Positions 43,213 through 51,064 of a stretch of 64,000 nucleotides of DNA are shown here, one piece after another. The translations under genes were made by a program, and so were the position numbers. Source of the DNA: Actinoplanes ianthinogenes (lineage in GTDB: Bacteria; Actinomycetota; Actinomycetes; Mycobacteriales; Micromonosporaceae); the NCBI RefSeq assembly GCF_018324205.1, contig NZ_AP023356.1:8128501-8192500 (forward strand), in the 5' to 3' direction. Under the pieces are notes generated by a model that worked only from the letters and a program-made list of their open reading frames with translations, searched no databases and was not told the origin of the DNA. The number at the start of each line of letters is the position of its first letter. Positions within the stretch are counted from its first letter, which is position 1.

Positions 43213-44841
43213 TCAGGCCGACGCCGGCTCGGGGCGGCCGAAGTGGAAGCCCTGGAGCAGGTCGAAGCCGAGCTCGGTGAGGGTGTCGGCGGTGTGCGCG
43301 TCCTCGACGCCCTCGGCGACCAGGGTGAGCCCGAGGCCGTTCGCCATCCGCGCGACCGACTCGACGATCACCCGGTCCGGCGGCTGATGGATCCGGGCGA
43401 CGAAGGAGCGGTCCAGCTTCAGCTCGTCCACCGGCAGCTGGGTGAGCAGCCCCAGCGACGTGTACCCGATGCCGAAGTCGTCGATCGCCACCCGCACACC
43501 CATCGCGCTCAGTGACCGCAAGCGATCAGCGCTCTCGGCCGGCCGGGTCATCACCGCGCTCTCGGTCACCTCGACGATCAGCGCGCGCGGCGGCAGGCCG
43601 GTCTCGGCGAGCAGGGCGCCGATCGTCGTCACCACCCGGTCCGACGCGAGGACCGGGGCCGCGAGATTCACGGCGACCGGCACGGTCCGGCCCGCCCGGT
43701 GCCAGGTTGCCGCCTGGCGTACGGCGTCGTCCAGCACCGCCGCGGTGAGCAGGTGGATCACGTCCGAGCGCTCGGCCTGAGGCAGGAACACGCCGGGCGG
43801 GAGCAGCCCCCGCCGCGGGTGCGACCAGCGGACCAGGGCCTCGACCGAGGCGGTCTCCCGGGTCTGCGCGTGCACCAGTGGCTGGTAGTGCAGGACCAGC
43901 TCGCGGTTGCCGATCGCGGCCCGCAGGTCGGTGTCCAGGCCGAGGTCGGTGTTCCCGGCCGCCAGCGCGGCGTGCCACAGCTCGACCTGGGTGCGGTCGC
44001 GTTTGGCCGCGTACATCGCGGTCTCGGCCCGGGTCAGCAGGTCCGCCGGATCCGTGCCGCAGGAGACCGCGATGCCCATCGAGGCCTCGACGGTGATCGG
44101 GACGCCGGCCACCGGGAACGGCCCCTCGATGGCGTGCAGCAGCTTGTGCCCGGCGTCGGCCGGGTCGATCCCGGGCCAGGCCGCCAGGTCCGGGGTGAGC
44201 ACCGCGAACTTGTTGCCGCTGAGCCGGAACGCGCGAGCCGGCGCGCAGGCGCCGGTCAGGGCCGCGGCGACGTGCCGCAGCAGCTCGTCGCCGCGGGCGT
44301 GGCCGAGCGTGTCGTTGATCTCCTTGAACCGGTTGACGTCGACCACGAAGGCCGCCGCCCGGCCGGTCGCCCGCTGCTCCAGCAGGCTGCGCCGGTTGCC
44401 CAGGCCGGTCAGCTCGTCGGTGAGCGCCATCGTCTGATACTGCCGGCTCAGGTGCTCGACCAGCGGGCCGACCGGAGCCATCCCGACGCGGCCGTCGTCG
44501 AACGCGACGATCACCGGGATCGTCGTGAACGCGTCCGGCCGCGCCATCGCGGCCCGGGCCGCCTCGCTCCACCCGGTGGCGGCCGGCAGCGTCAGCGCCG
44601 GGCGGCGCAGCAGGCCGCGCAGCGGCTTGCGGTGCAGCAACGCCCGGCCGTAGCCGAGCCGGCCGGCCAGCACGAAGTCCAGGAAACCCCGGTCGACCAG
44701 GTAGAACTCGCCGTCGACGGCGGTCACCACGCCGAGCAGCCCGGGATCGGCGCGCAGCACCGCCTCGACCTCGCCCATCGGCGTGTCCGGGGCGGTGAGC
44801 GGCGCCGGTACGGCGAGGTCGGCCAGGGTCGGGGTACGCAT
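43213..44841 (-). CDS. CBS-like/GGDEF/EAL protein, probable c-di-GMP phosphodiesterase
   Basis: Protein of 542 aa: an N-terminal CBS-like sensor (about 1-125), GGDEF domain (135-285) and EAL domain (295-540). The active-site GG(D/E)EF loop is replaced by SGNKF (RLSGNKFAVL), so cyclase activity is unlikely. The EAL domain is complete: SVEALVRW, VNLAAP, EVTESAVM, IDDFGIGYTSL, LKLDRSF and AEGVED. It therefore most likely degrades c-di-GMP, with the GGDEF part as GTP sensor. SD GGAGGTGG precedes ATG 44841. Confidence 0.9.
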   Translation of the reverse strand: MRTPTLADLAVPAPLTAPDTPMGEVEAVLRADPGLLGVVTAVDGEFYLVDRGFLDFVLAGRLGYGRALLHRKPLRGLLRRPALTLPAATGWSEAARAAMARPDAFTTIPVIVAFDDGRVGMAPVGPLVEHLSRQYQTMALTDELTGLGNRRSLLEQRATGRAAAFVVDVNRFKEINDTLGHARGDELLRHVAAALTGACAPARAFRLSGNKFAVLTPDLAAWPGIDPADAGHKLLHAIEGPFPVAGVPITVEASMGIAVSCGTDPADLLTRAETAMYAAKRDRTQVELWHAALAAGNTDLGLDTDLRAAIGNRELVLHYQPLVHAQTRETASVEALVRWSHPRRGLLPPGVFLPQAERSDVIHLLTAAVLDDAVRQAATWHRAGRTVPVAVNLAAPVLASDRVVTTIGALLAETGLPPRALIVEVTESAVMTRPAESADRLRSLSAMGVRVAIDDFGIGYTSLGLLTQLPVDELKLDRSFVARIHQPPDRVIVESVARMANGLGLTLVAEGVEDAHTADTLTELGFDLLQGFHFGRPEPASA

Positions 44842-44994
44842 CCGGCCACCTCCCCCTGGACCGCTCCGCTGCGGCGGATCACGATTATGCCCGCCTGCCC
44901 GGCATCGGGGCAGTCCACGCGTGAATCGTTTTCAGAACCGTCGCGCGACGGTCACATCGGCCGGTCGCCGCCGGGAAATGTCGGAGGGTCGGCC

Positions 44995-45000
44995 TAGAGT
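44995..45000 (+). promoter_or_regulatory. -10 box of the SNF2 gene
   Basis: TAGAGT with a 7-nt spacer to GTG 45008, supporting that start over the upstream ATG 44978. Confidence 0.55.
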
Positions 45001-45007
45001 CGTCCGC

Positions 45008-48000
45008 GTGCCGAACCTGCTGCCTGCTGTCGAGCCCGCCGTCCGGGTCCTGCACGGATTCGTCTCCCGGGACGGCTCGCTCAACCTGTGGGCGGAGGGC
45101 GGCCCGACCGGCCCGGCCGGTGGCCGGGGCGTGCCGTGGCACCCGTTCGCCGTCCCGGCCGGCGACCTGCCGGCCGGTGAGCCGCGCGACCCGGCGTGGC
45201 TGCTCCTGCCCTCCACCGGCGCCGGGCCGCTGCCGTCGCCGCAGGTCGGCGTCCCGCCCCGGCGCGGCGTGCGGCGCGCCCGGGTCTGGCGGGTGCCGGC
45301 CGTCGGCGTGCCGTTCCTCGACGCCGACCTGGCCGCCGAGTTCGAGGGCCGGGTCGCGCCGAGCGTGCGCTGGCTGATCGAGCTGTGCGCGTTCGCCGCG
45401 AGCCTGGTCCGCCGGGGCCGGGTGCTGCCCGCCGTGCGGCTCGACGGCCCACGTCCCGCGGCGTGGTGGCGACCGGTTCTGATCGGGGCGGACGCGGCCC
45501 GGCACGCCACCCTGCTCGACCGCATGCCACCGGCCTGCCGCGCCGAGTCCGCCCCGGGCGCCGAGACCCGGCCGGCCCGCGCCGGCGACACCGGCGCCGG
45601 CGTGGCGGCCCCGGCCGAGCTGCTCGCCGCCGCGCTGGAGCGGCTGGTCGACGGCCTGGTCCGGACCCGTCTGGCGGAGACCGGGGTGACGCTCGCCGGT
45701 GACGGCTGGCTAGCCGCGCTGACCGGCGAGCCCGAGTTCCGGGCGCCACCCGACGAGCTGGACGAGCTGATCCGGGCGCTGGACGCGTGGTTCGCCCAGG
45801 CCGCGCGGGGCGCCGAGGTGCGGGTCTGCTTCCGGCTCAGCGACCCGCGCGAGCACGAGCCGGTGCTGCCCGCCGAGGTGCCGCTGCCCGAGGACGCCTG
45901 GCGGCTGGAGTTCCTGCTCCAGGCGGTCGACGAGCCGAGCGTGCTGGTCCCGGCCGCCGAGGTGTGGCGGGACAGCTTCGCCCCGCTGCGCCGGTGGACG
46001 CTGCACCCGCAGGAGCGGCTGCTCGCCGGGCTGGGCCGGGCCGCCCGGCTCTATCCGGCGCTCGCCGACGGCCTGCGCGCGGCACACCCGGCCGAGATGA
46101 TCCTGGACGTCGAGGGGGCGCACGGGTTCCTCAGCCACGCCGCGCTGCTCCAGGAGGCGGGCTACGGCGTGCTGCTGCCGGCCTGGTGGCGGCGCAGCTC
46201 GGGGCTCGGCCTGTCGCTCCAGGTGCGCAGCCCGGAGCCGATCGCCCGGATCATGCGGGACCGCACCACCGGGCTGCGCGACCTGGTCGACTATCGGTGG
46301 GGGCTGGCGCTCGGCGGCCGCACGCTCACCGAGGACGACCTGGCCGACTTGGCGAAAGCGAAGGTGCCGCTGGTCAAGCTGCGCGGGCGGTGGGTGTTCC
46401 TGGACCCGGAGCGGCTGGCGGCCGGGCTGGCGTTCCTGCGCCGCGGCGGCGGGACGATGACGGCCGGGGACGCGCTGCGGGTGACCCGGCTGCTGCCGCC
46501 CGAGGACCTGCCACTGCCGGTGACCGACGCGCGGGGCGAGGGATGGCTGGCCGACCTGCTCAGCGGGGAGCTGGACGAGCGGCTGGAGCTGATCGAGCCG
46601 CCGGACGAGCTGCGGGCGGTGCTCCGGGCGTACCAAAAGCGGGGTTTCTCCTGGCTGGCCTTCATGGACTCACTCGGGCTCGGCGCGGTGCTCGCCGACG
46701 ACATGGGGCTGGGCAAGACGATTCAGCTGCTCACCCTGCTGCTGCACCGGCGGGACGGTCCGGCGCTGCTGGTCTGCCCGCTGTCGGTGCTGGGCAACTG
46801 GCAGCGCGAGGCGGAGCGGTTCGCGCCGAGCCTGCGGGTGCGGGTGCTGCACGGCGCCGACCGGTCCCTGTCGGTCGACGACGTCGATCTGGTGCTGACC
46901 ACCTACGCCACGGCGGTGCTCGACGCCGGCGAGCTGGCCGGGATCGCCTGGGACCGGGTGGTGCTCGACGAGGCGCAGCACATCAAGAACAGCGCGGGCG
47001 CGGCGGCCAGGGCGGTGCGGCGGTTCCCCGCTCGCAACCGGATCGCGCTGACCGGCACCCCGGTGGAGAACAGGCTGGCCGAGCTCTGGTCGATCCTGGA
47101 CTTCGTGAACCCGGGGGTGCTCGCCTCGGCGCACACCTTCCGGGCCCGGTTCGCCGTGCCGATCGAGCGCTACGCCGACGAGGAGGCCGCGGCCCGGCTG
47201 CGGCAGGCCACCCGGCCGTTCCTGCTGCGGCGCACCAAGGCCGACCCGGGCATCGCCGGCGAGCTGCCGGCCAAGCGGCACGTCCGGCACCTGTGCGGGA
47301 TGACCACCGAGCAGGTCAGCCTCTATCGCGCGGTCCTCGACGACCTGCTCGAACGGCTCGCCGAGCGCAACCAGGCCCGGCACAAGGGCCTGGTCCTGGC
47401 CGCGATGACCAAGCTGAAACAGGTGTGCGTGCACCCGGCGCTGCTGCTCAAGGACGCGTCCCCGCTGCCCGGCCGATCGGGCAAGGTGGACCGGCTGGAG
47501 GAGATCGTCGACCGGGCGCTGGGGTCGGGGGAGAGCGTGCTGGTGTTCACCCAGTTCGCCCGGTTCGGCGGGATGCTGGCGCCGCACCTGGCCGCCCGTT
47601 TCGGGGTGCCCACGCCGTTCCTGCACGGCGGCACCCCGCGCGGCGCCCGGGACGCGATGGTCGCCGAGTTCCAGCGGGCCGAGCGGCCGGGCGTGTTCGT
47701 GCTGTCGCTCAAGGCCGGCGGCACCGGGCTGAACCTGACCGCCGCCAACCACGTGGTGCACCTGGACCGGTGGTGGAACCCGGCGACCGAGACGCAGGCC
47801 AGCGACCGGGTGTTCCGGATCGGGCAGCGCCGCGACGTGCACGTGCACACCCTGGTCTGCCTGGGCACCCTGGAGGAGCGGATCGACCAGCTGCTGACCG
47901 ACAAGGGCGTGCTCGCCGAGCGGGTGGTCGGCTCCGGCGAGGGCTGGCTGACGGCACTGTCCACGAGCGAGTTGCGCGACCTGTTCGCGCTGGCACCGGA

Positions 48001-48016
48001 GGCGATCGTTGACTGA
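45008..48016 (+). CDS. SNF2-family DNA-dependent ATPase/helicase
   Basis: Protein of about 1002 aa. An N-terminal bacterial SNF2-associated region (1-480) with hydrophobic/charged repeats precedes the two RecA lobes. Motifs: DDMGLGKTIQ (I), VLTTYA (Ib), LDEAQHIKN (II, DEAQ), ALTGTPVENRLAELWS (III), FTQFARFGG (IV), SLKAGGTGLNL (V) and QASDRVFRIGQRR (VI). Such proteins remodel protein-DNA or RNA-polymerase complexes. It overlaps the SWIM gene by 8 bp, an arrangement common in actinobacteria and suggesting one complex. Confidence 0.92.
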   Translation: MPNLLPAVEPAVRVLHGFVSRDGSLNLWAEGGPTGPAGGRGVPWHPFAVPAGDLPAGEPRDPAWLLLPSTGAGPLPSPQVGVPPRRGVRRARVWRVPAVGVPFLDADLAAEFEGRVAPSVRWLIELCAFAASLVRRGRVLPAVRLDGPRPAAWWRPVLIGADAARHATLLDRMPPACRAESAPGAETRPARAGDTGAGVAAPAELLAAALERLVDGLVRTRLAETGVTLAGDGWLAALTGEPEFRAPPDELDELIRALDAWFAQAARGAEVRVCFRLSDPREHEPVLPAEVPLPEDAWRLEFLLQAVDEPSVLVPAAEVWRDSFAPLRRWTLHPQERLLAGLGRAARLYPALADGLRAAHPAEMILDVEGAHGFLSHAALLQEAGYGVLLPAWWRRSSGLGLSLQVRSPEPIARIMRDRTTGLRDLVDYRWGLALGGRTLTEDDLADLAKAKVPLVKLRGRWVFLDPERLAAGLAFLRRGGGTMTAGDALRVTRLLPPEDLPLPVTDARGEGWLADLLSGELDERLELIEPPDELRAVLRAYQKRGFSWLAFMDSLGLGAVLADDMGLGKTIQLLTLLLHRRDGPALLVCPLSVLGNWQREAERFAPSLRVRVLHGADRSLSVDDVDLVLTTYATAVLDAGELAGIAWDRVVLDEAQHIKNSAGAAARAVRRFPARNRIALTGTPVENRLAELWSILDFVNPGVLASAHTFRARFAVPIERYADEEAAARLRQATRPFLLRRTKADPGIAGELPAKRHVRHLCGMTTEQVSLYRAVLDDLLERLAERNQARHKGLVLAAMTKLKQVCVHPALLLKDASPLPGRSGKVDRLEEIVDRALGSGESVLVFTQFARFGGMLAPHLAARFGVPTPFLHGGTPRGARDAMVAEFQRAERPGVFVLSLKAGGTGLNLTAANHVVHLDRWWNPATETQASDRVFRIGQRRDVHVHTLVCLGTLEERIDQLLTDKGVLAERVVGSGEGWLTALSTSELRDLFALAPEAIVD

Positions 48017-48827
48017 TTTCGCACCCGCCTTCCTCGGCATGTTCGAGTCGCTGCGGATGGGGTCGACGTTCTCCCGCGGGCGCCGGGACGAGCGGGCCGG
48101 GCACGTCCGCAGCCTGACCATCTCGTCGAGCCTGGCCGTCGCGCAGGTGCGCGGGCCGGACGATCCGACCGCGTTCCGGGCCCGGATCGCGGTCCGGGCG
48201 TTCGGCGCGGCCGACTGGGCGCGCATCGAGTCCAAGCTGGTCAAGGAGGCGGGCTATCTGGCCGGCCTGCTCGACGGGCGGATGCCACCGGGGATCGAGG
48301 GGGTCTTCGCCGAGTCCGGGCTGACGCTGCTGCCGCTGTCGCTGGACGAGGTGGCGATGGACTGCACCTGCGAGCGGTGGCCGATGCCGTGCGTGCACCT
48401 GGCCGCGACCTGTTACGCGCTGGCCCGCGCGTTCGAGACGGATCCGTTCGAGGTCTTCGCCTGGCGGGGCCGGCACCGGGACGAGCTGTTGATGCGGTTG
48501 CGCCGCCTGCGGGAGGCCACCGCTGTCGACGACGCCGGTTCCCCCCAGGGCGGGTTCGCCGGTGCTGCCAAAACGACCACCGAGGCGGAAAGCTCCGGCG
48601 GGCCGGACGTGCCGCCGATCGACCTGGACGACCCGGACAGCTTCTGGGGCACCTTTCTAGATCTTGGCGAATCGCCTGATCAGGCCGTCTCCGGCGGGCG
48701 TTCCGACGCGTTGCTGGACCAGCTCGATCCGCCGCGGCTCACGCATCACGGGCGTCCCATAAACGAGGTGCTTCGTGTTGCCTTTCGGAGCCTTTCGGAC
48801 ACGCCGGGGGTCGGCCGAACGGATTAG
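48009..48827 (+). CDS. SWIM zinc-finger protein
   Basis: Protein of 272 aa. The SWIM motif CTCERWPMPCVH (CxCx6CxH, about residues 119-130) should bind zinc and DNA or protein. The N-terminal part GRRDERAGHVRSLTISSSLA is the usual leader region. The C-terminal third is low-complexity and acidic. TTG 48009 inside the end of the SNF2 frame is the probable start. The pairing with the helicase points to a two-protein DNA-repair or remodelling module. Confidence 0.85.
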   Translation: MTDFAPAFLGMFESLRMGSTFSRGRRDERAGHVRSLTISSSLAVAQVRGPDDPTAFRARIAVRAFGAADWARIESKLVKEAGYLAGLLDGRMPPGIEGVFAESGLTLLPLSLDEVAMDCTCERWPMPCVHLAATCYALARAFETDPFEVFAWRGRHRDELLMRLRRLREATAVDDAGSPQGGFAGAAKTTTEAESSGGPDVPPIDLDDPDSFWGTFLDLGESPDQAVSGGRSDALLDQLDPPRLTHHGRPINEVLRVAFRSLSDTPGVGRTD

Positions 48828-48907
48828 ATCCCCGGAAACGGCGAAACGCCTTCAGCGGCCGTGATGCGCTAGGCACGTAATGGCGTTATGTCCGAAAAAG
48901 GTGTGAC

Positions 48908-49480
48908 ATGAACAAGGCACAGCGTGTCCTCGCGCTCGCCGGCATGGGTTTCGCCGCCGGCGCGATGATCGGCATGGGCCCGGCGCAGGCCGCCCCGTCC
49001 GCGACCCCGACGTCCTCCGGCGGCGGCAGCGCCACCCGGGCATCCGACTGGGGCGACGAGCACGTGGTCGGCTACTACCGCACCGAGTGGTCGTGCGAGC
49101 GGGCCGGCTGGACCGGCAAGCGGTACGGCGCGTGGTACGACTACGACTGCGACCCGGTCCGTTACGGCTGGCGCGGCTGGGTGTTCCGGCTGGTGGTCGA
49201 CGAGGACGACTGGGAATGGGACGACTGGCGCGGCTCGTGGCCGGGGGACTGGCCGTACCGGCCGGATTACGCGGGGCGGCCGTTCCACATCCGGGGGGAC
49301 CACGGTCCGCACCACGGATGGCCGCACGGCGGTCCGATGGGATTCCCGCCGAAGGGTGGTCATGACGATCACGACTGGCACAAGGGGAAGCCCGACGGGC
49401 CGGATGATCTGAAGGGCCAGCCGCCGAAGGGGATGCCTCCGAAGGGTCCCGGCGACAAGGTCGGATGGCCGAAACCGTAG
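48908..49480 (+). CDS. Secreted tryptophan-, glycine- and proline-rich protein
   Basis: Protein of 190 aa with signal peptide MNKAQRVLALAGMGFAAGAM, cleaved after about residue 28 (GPAQAAP). The middle (45-110) is rich in Trp/Tyr/Asp and has a CERAGW...DYDCDP cysteine pair, possibly a disulfide-bonded fold. The tail (110-190) is His/Gly/Lys/Pro-rich (GHDDHDWHKGKP, PPKGMPPKGPGD) and may be disordered or bind metal. No family recognised. AAAGGTG lies before the ATG. Confidence 0.7.
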   Translation: MNKAQRVLALAGMGFAAGAMIGMGPAQAAPSATPTSSGGGSATRASDWGDEHVVGYYRTEWSCERAGWTGKRYGAWYDYDCDPVRYGWRGWVFRLVVDEDDWEWDDWRGSWPGDWPYRPDYAGRPFHIRGDHGPHHGWPHGGPMGFPPKGGHDDHDWHKGKPDGPDDLKGQPPKGMPPKGPGDKVGWPKP

Positions 49481-49487
49481 TTGGCCC

Positions 49488-49515
49488 GGGGGCCGCACCG
49501 ATGGGTGCGGCCCCC
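49488..49515. terminator. Bidirectional hairpin between convergent genes
   Basis: GGGGGCCGCACC (49488-49499) pairs perfectly with 49504-49515 around GATG. It has no T-run. It lies between the stop of the secreted-protein gene (49480) and the stop of the SDR gene (49522). Confidence 0.6.
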
Positions 49516-49521
49516 GGTCGC

Positions 49522-50931
49522 TCACCAGGCCACCGGCACGTAGTCCTTCAGGAAGCAGCCGTAGACGTCCTCGCCCTGCTCGCCGCGGACGATCGGGTCG
49601 TACACCCGGGCCGCGCCGTCGACCAGGTCGAGCGGGGCGTGGAAGCCCTCCTCGTGCAGCCGCATCTTGGTCGGGTGCGGCCGCTCGTCGGTGATCCAGC
49701 CGGTGTCCACACTGGTCATCAGGATGCCGTCGGCGAACATGTCGACCGCGCTGGTGCGGGTCAGCATGTTCAGCGCGGCCTTGGCCATGTTGGTGTGCGG
49801 GTGGCCGGCGCCCTTGTAGCCGCGGTTGAAGATGCCCTCCATGGCGGAGACGTTCACCACGTAACGCCGGGGGAACGGTGACGCGGTCATCGCCGGGCGC
49901 AACCGGCTGACCAGGATGAACGGCGCCGTCACGTTGCACAGCTGGACCTCGAGGAGCTCCAGCGGGTCGACCTCGTGCACCCGGTCGCTCCAGCTGTTGG
50001 TCGCCGTGGTGTCCGGCACCAGCCCACCCGCGTCGATCGCCACCGAGCGGGCGGTCAGCGCCAGCTCGGTGATCTGCTGCGGGGTCAGCGAGCCGGCCCC
50101 GGCGGTGAGCACGGCGGCCGGGGAGGAGCCGGCACCACCGAAGTACTCCAACTCGGGCAGCTTGCCGCTCGGCAGCGGCTCGGCCTCGGCGGCCGCGATC
50201 GCCGAGTACGCCCCGGCGGTCCGTCGCACGGTCTGCGCCGCGTTGTTGACCAGGATGTCCAGCGGGCCACGAGCCGCCACCGACTCGGCCAGCCCGACCA
50301 CCTGCGCCGGATCCCGCAGGTCGATGCCGACCACGTGCAGCCGGTCGATCCAGTCGGCGCTGTCCGGCATCGCGGTGAACCGGCGCACCGCGTCGTGCGG
50401 GAACCGCGTGGTGATCGTCAGATCCGCCCCGTCCCGCAGCAGCCGCAGCGCGATGTACATGCCGATCTTGGCCCGGCCGCCGGTCAGCAGCGCCCGCCGC
50501 CCGCGCAGGTCGGTCCGCGCGTCCCGGCGGTCGTGGTTGAGCTTGGCGCAGCCCGGGCAGAGCTGGTGGTAGAACGCGTCGACCACGGTGTAGCGCTGCT
50601 TGCACACGTAACAGCCGCGGGCCTGCTTCAGCACACCCGCGGTGGCGCCGGCGGTCGCGCTCTTCAGCGGGATGCCGGCGGTCTCGTCGTCGATCCGCCC
50701 GGGCGCCCCGGTCGCGGTCGCCGCGGTCACCGCCCGGTCGTTGGCCAGCACGGCCTCGCGCCGCTCCTTGCGCCGCTGAATCTTCACGGTCTTGAACAGG
50801 CCCGCGGTCGCCCGCCGCACGGACACCGCGTCCGGGTGCTCCGGCGGCAGAGCCTCCACCTCGGCCAACACGGCGAGACAGACCGCCAGGCGGTCCGGGT
50901 CGACGCCCACGGTCGGGTCACTGCCGGTCAT
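49522..50931 (-). CDS. SDR-fold oxidoreductase with N-terminal zinc site
   Basis: Protein of 469 aa. The first 150 residues are unlike normal SDRs and carry CYVCKQRY...CPGCAK, a probable four-cysteine zinc site. The Rossmann part has LLTGGRAKIGMYIA, VVGIDLRD, DILVNNAAQT and NVSAMEG (catalytic Ser). In the YxxxK position it reads TNMAK, so the catalytic Tyr is replaced by Thr, while Lys and Ser are kept. ATG 50931 has GGGGGAAG 6 nt upstream. The activity is uncertain; a long insertion lies between the NNAA and Ser motifs. Confidence 0.82.
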   Translation of the reverse strand: MTGSDPTVGVDPDRLAVCLAVLAEVEALPPEHPDAVSVRRATAGLFKTVKIQRRKERREAVLANDRAVTAATATGAPGRIDDETAGIPLKSATAGATAGVLKQARGCYVCKQRYTVVDAFYHQLCPGCAKLNHDRRDARTDLRGRRALLTGGRAKIGMYIALRLLRDGADLTITTRFPHDAVRRFTAMPDSADWIDRLHVVGIDLRDPAQVVGLAESVAARGPLDILVNNAAQTVRRTAGAYSAIAAAEAEPLPSGKLPELEYFGGAGSSPAAVLTAGAGSLTPQQITELALTARSVAIDAGGLVPDTTATNSWSDRVHEVDPLELLEVQLCNVTAPFILVSRLRPAMTASPFPRRYVVNVSAMEGIFNRGYKGAGHPHTNMAKAALNMLTRTSAVDMFADGILMTSVDTGWITDERPHPTKMRLHEEGFHAPLDLVDGAARVYDPIVRGEQGEDVYGCFLKDYVPVAW

Positions 50932-51064
50932 CCGAAACTTCCCCCTCTGCACTGCGCTGACGGAGGCACTGTATTACCCGCGCCTCCTATCGGCCGCCGC
51001 GCGCGTCTCGCAAGGGGTCCCGGTCACCCGTCTTCGTCCTCGGCCAGCGTTGTTGATCTTTCCG

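Noticed and set aside
44783..45007. Longer N-terminus of the SNF2 protein
   Set aside because: The upstream codons overlap the start of the divergent GGDEF-EAL gene and contain the -10 box; the encoded sequence is Arg/Pro-rich without similarity.
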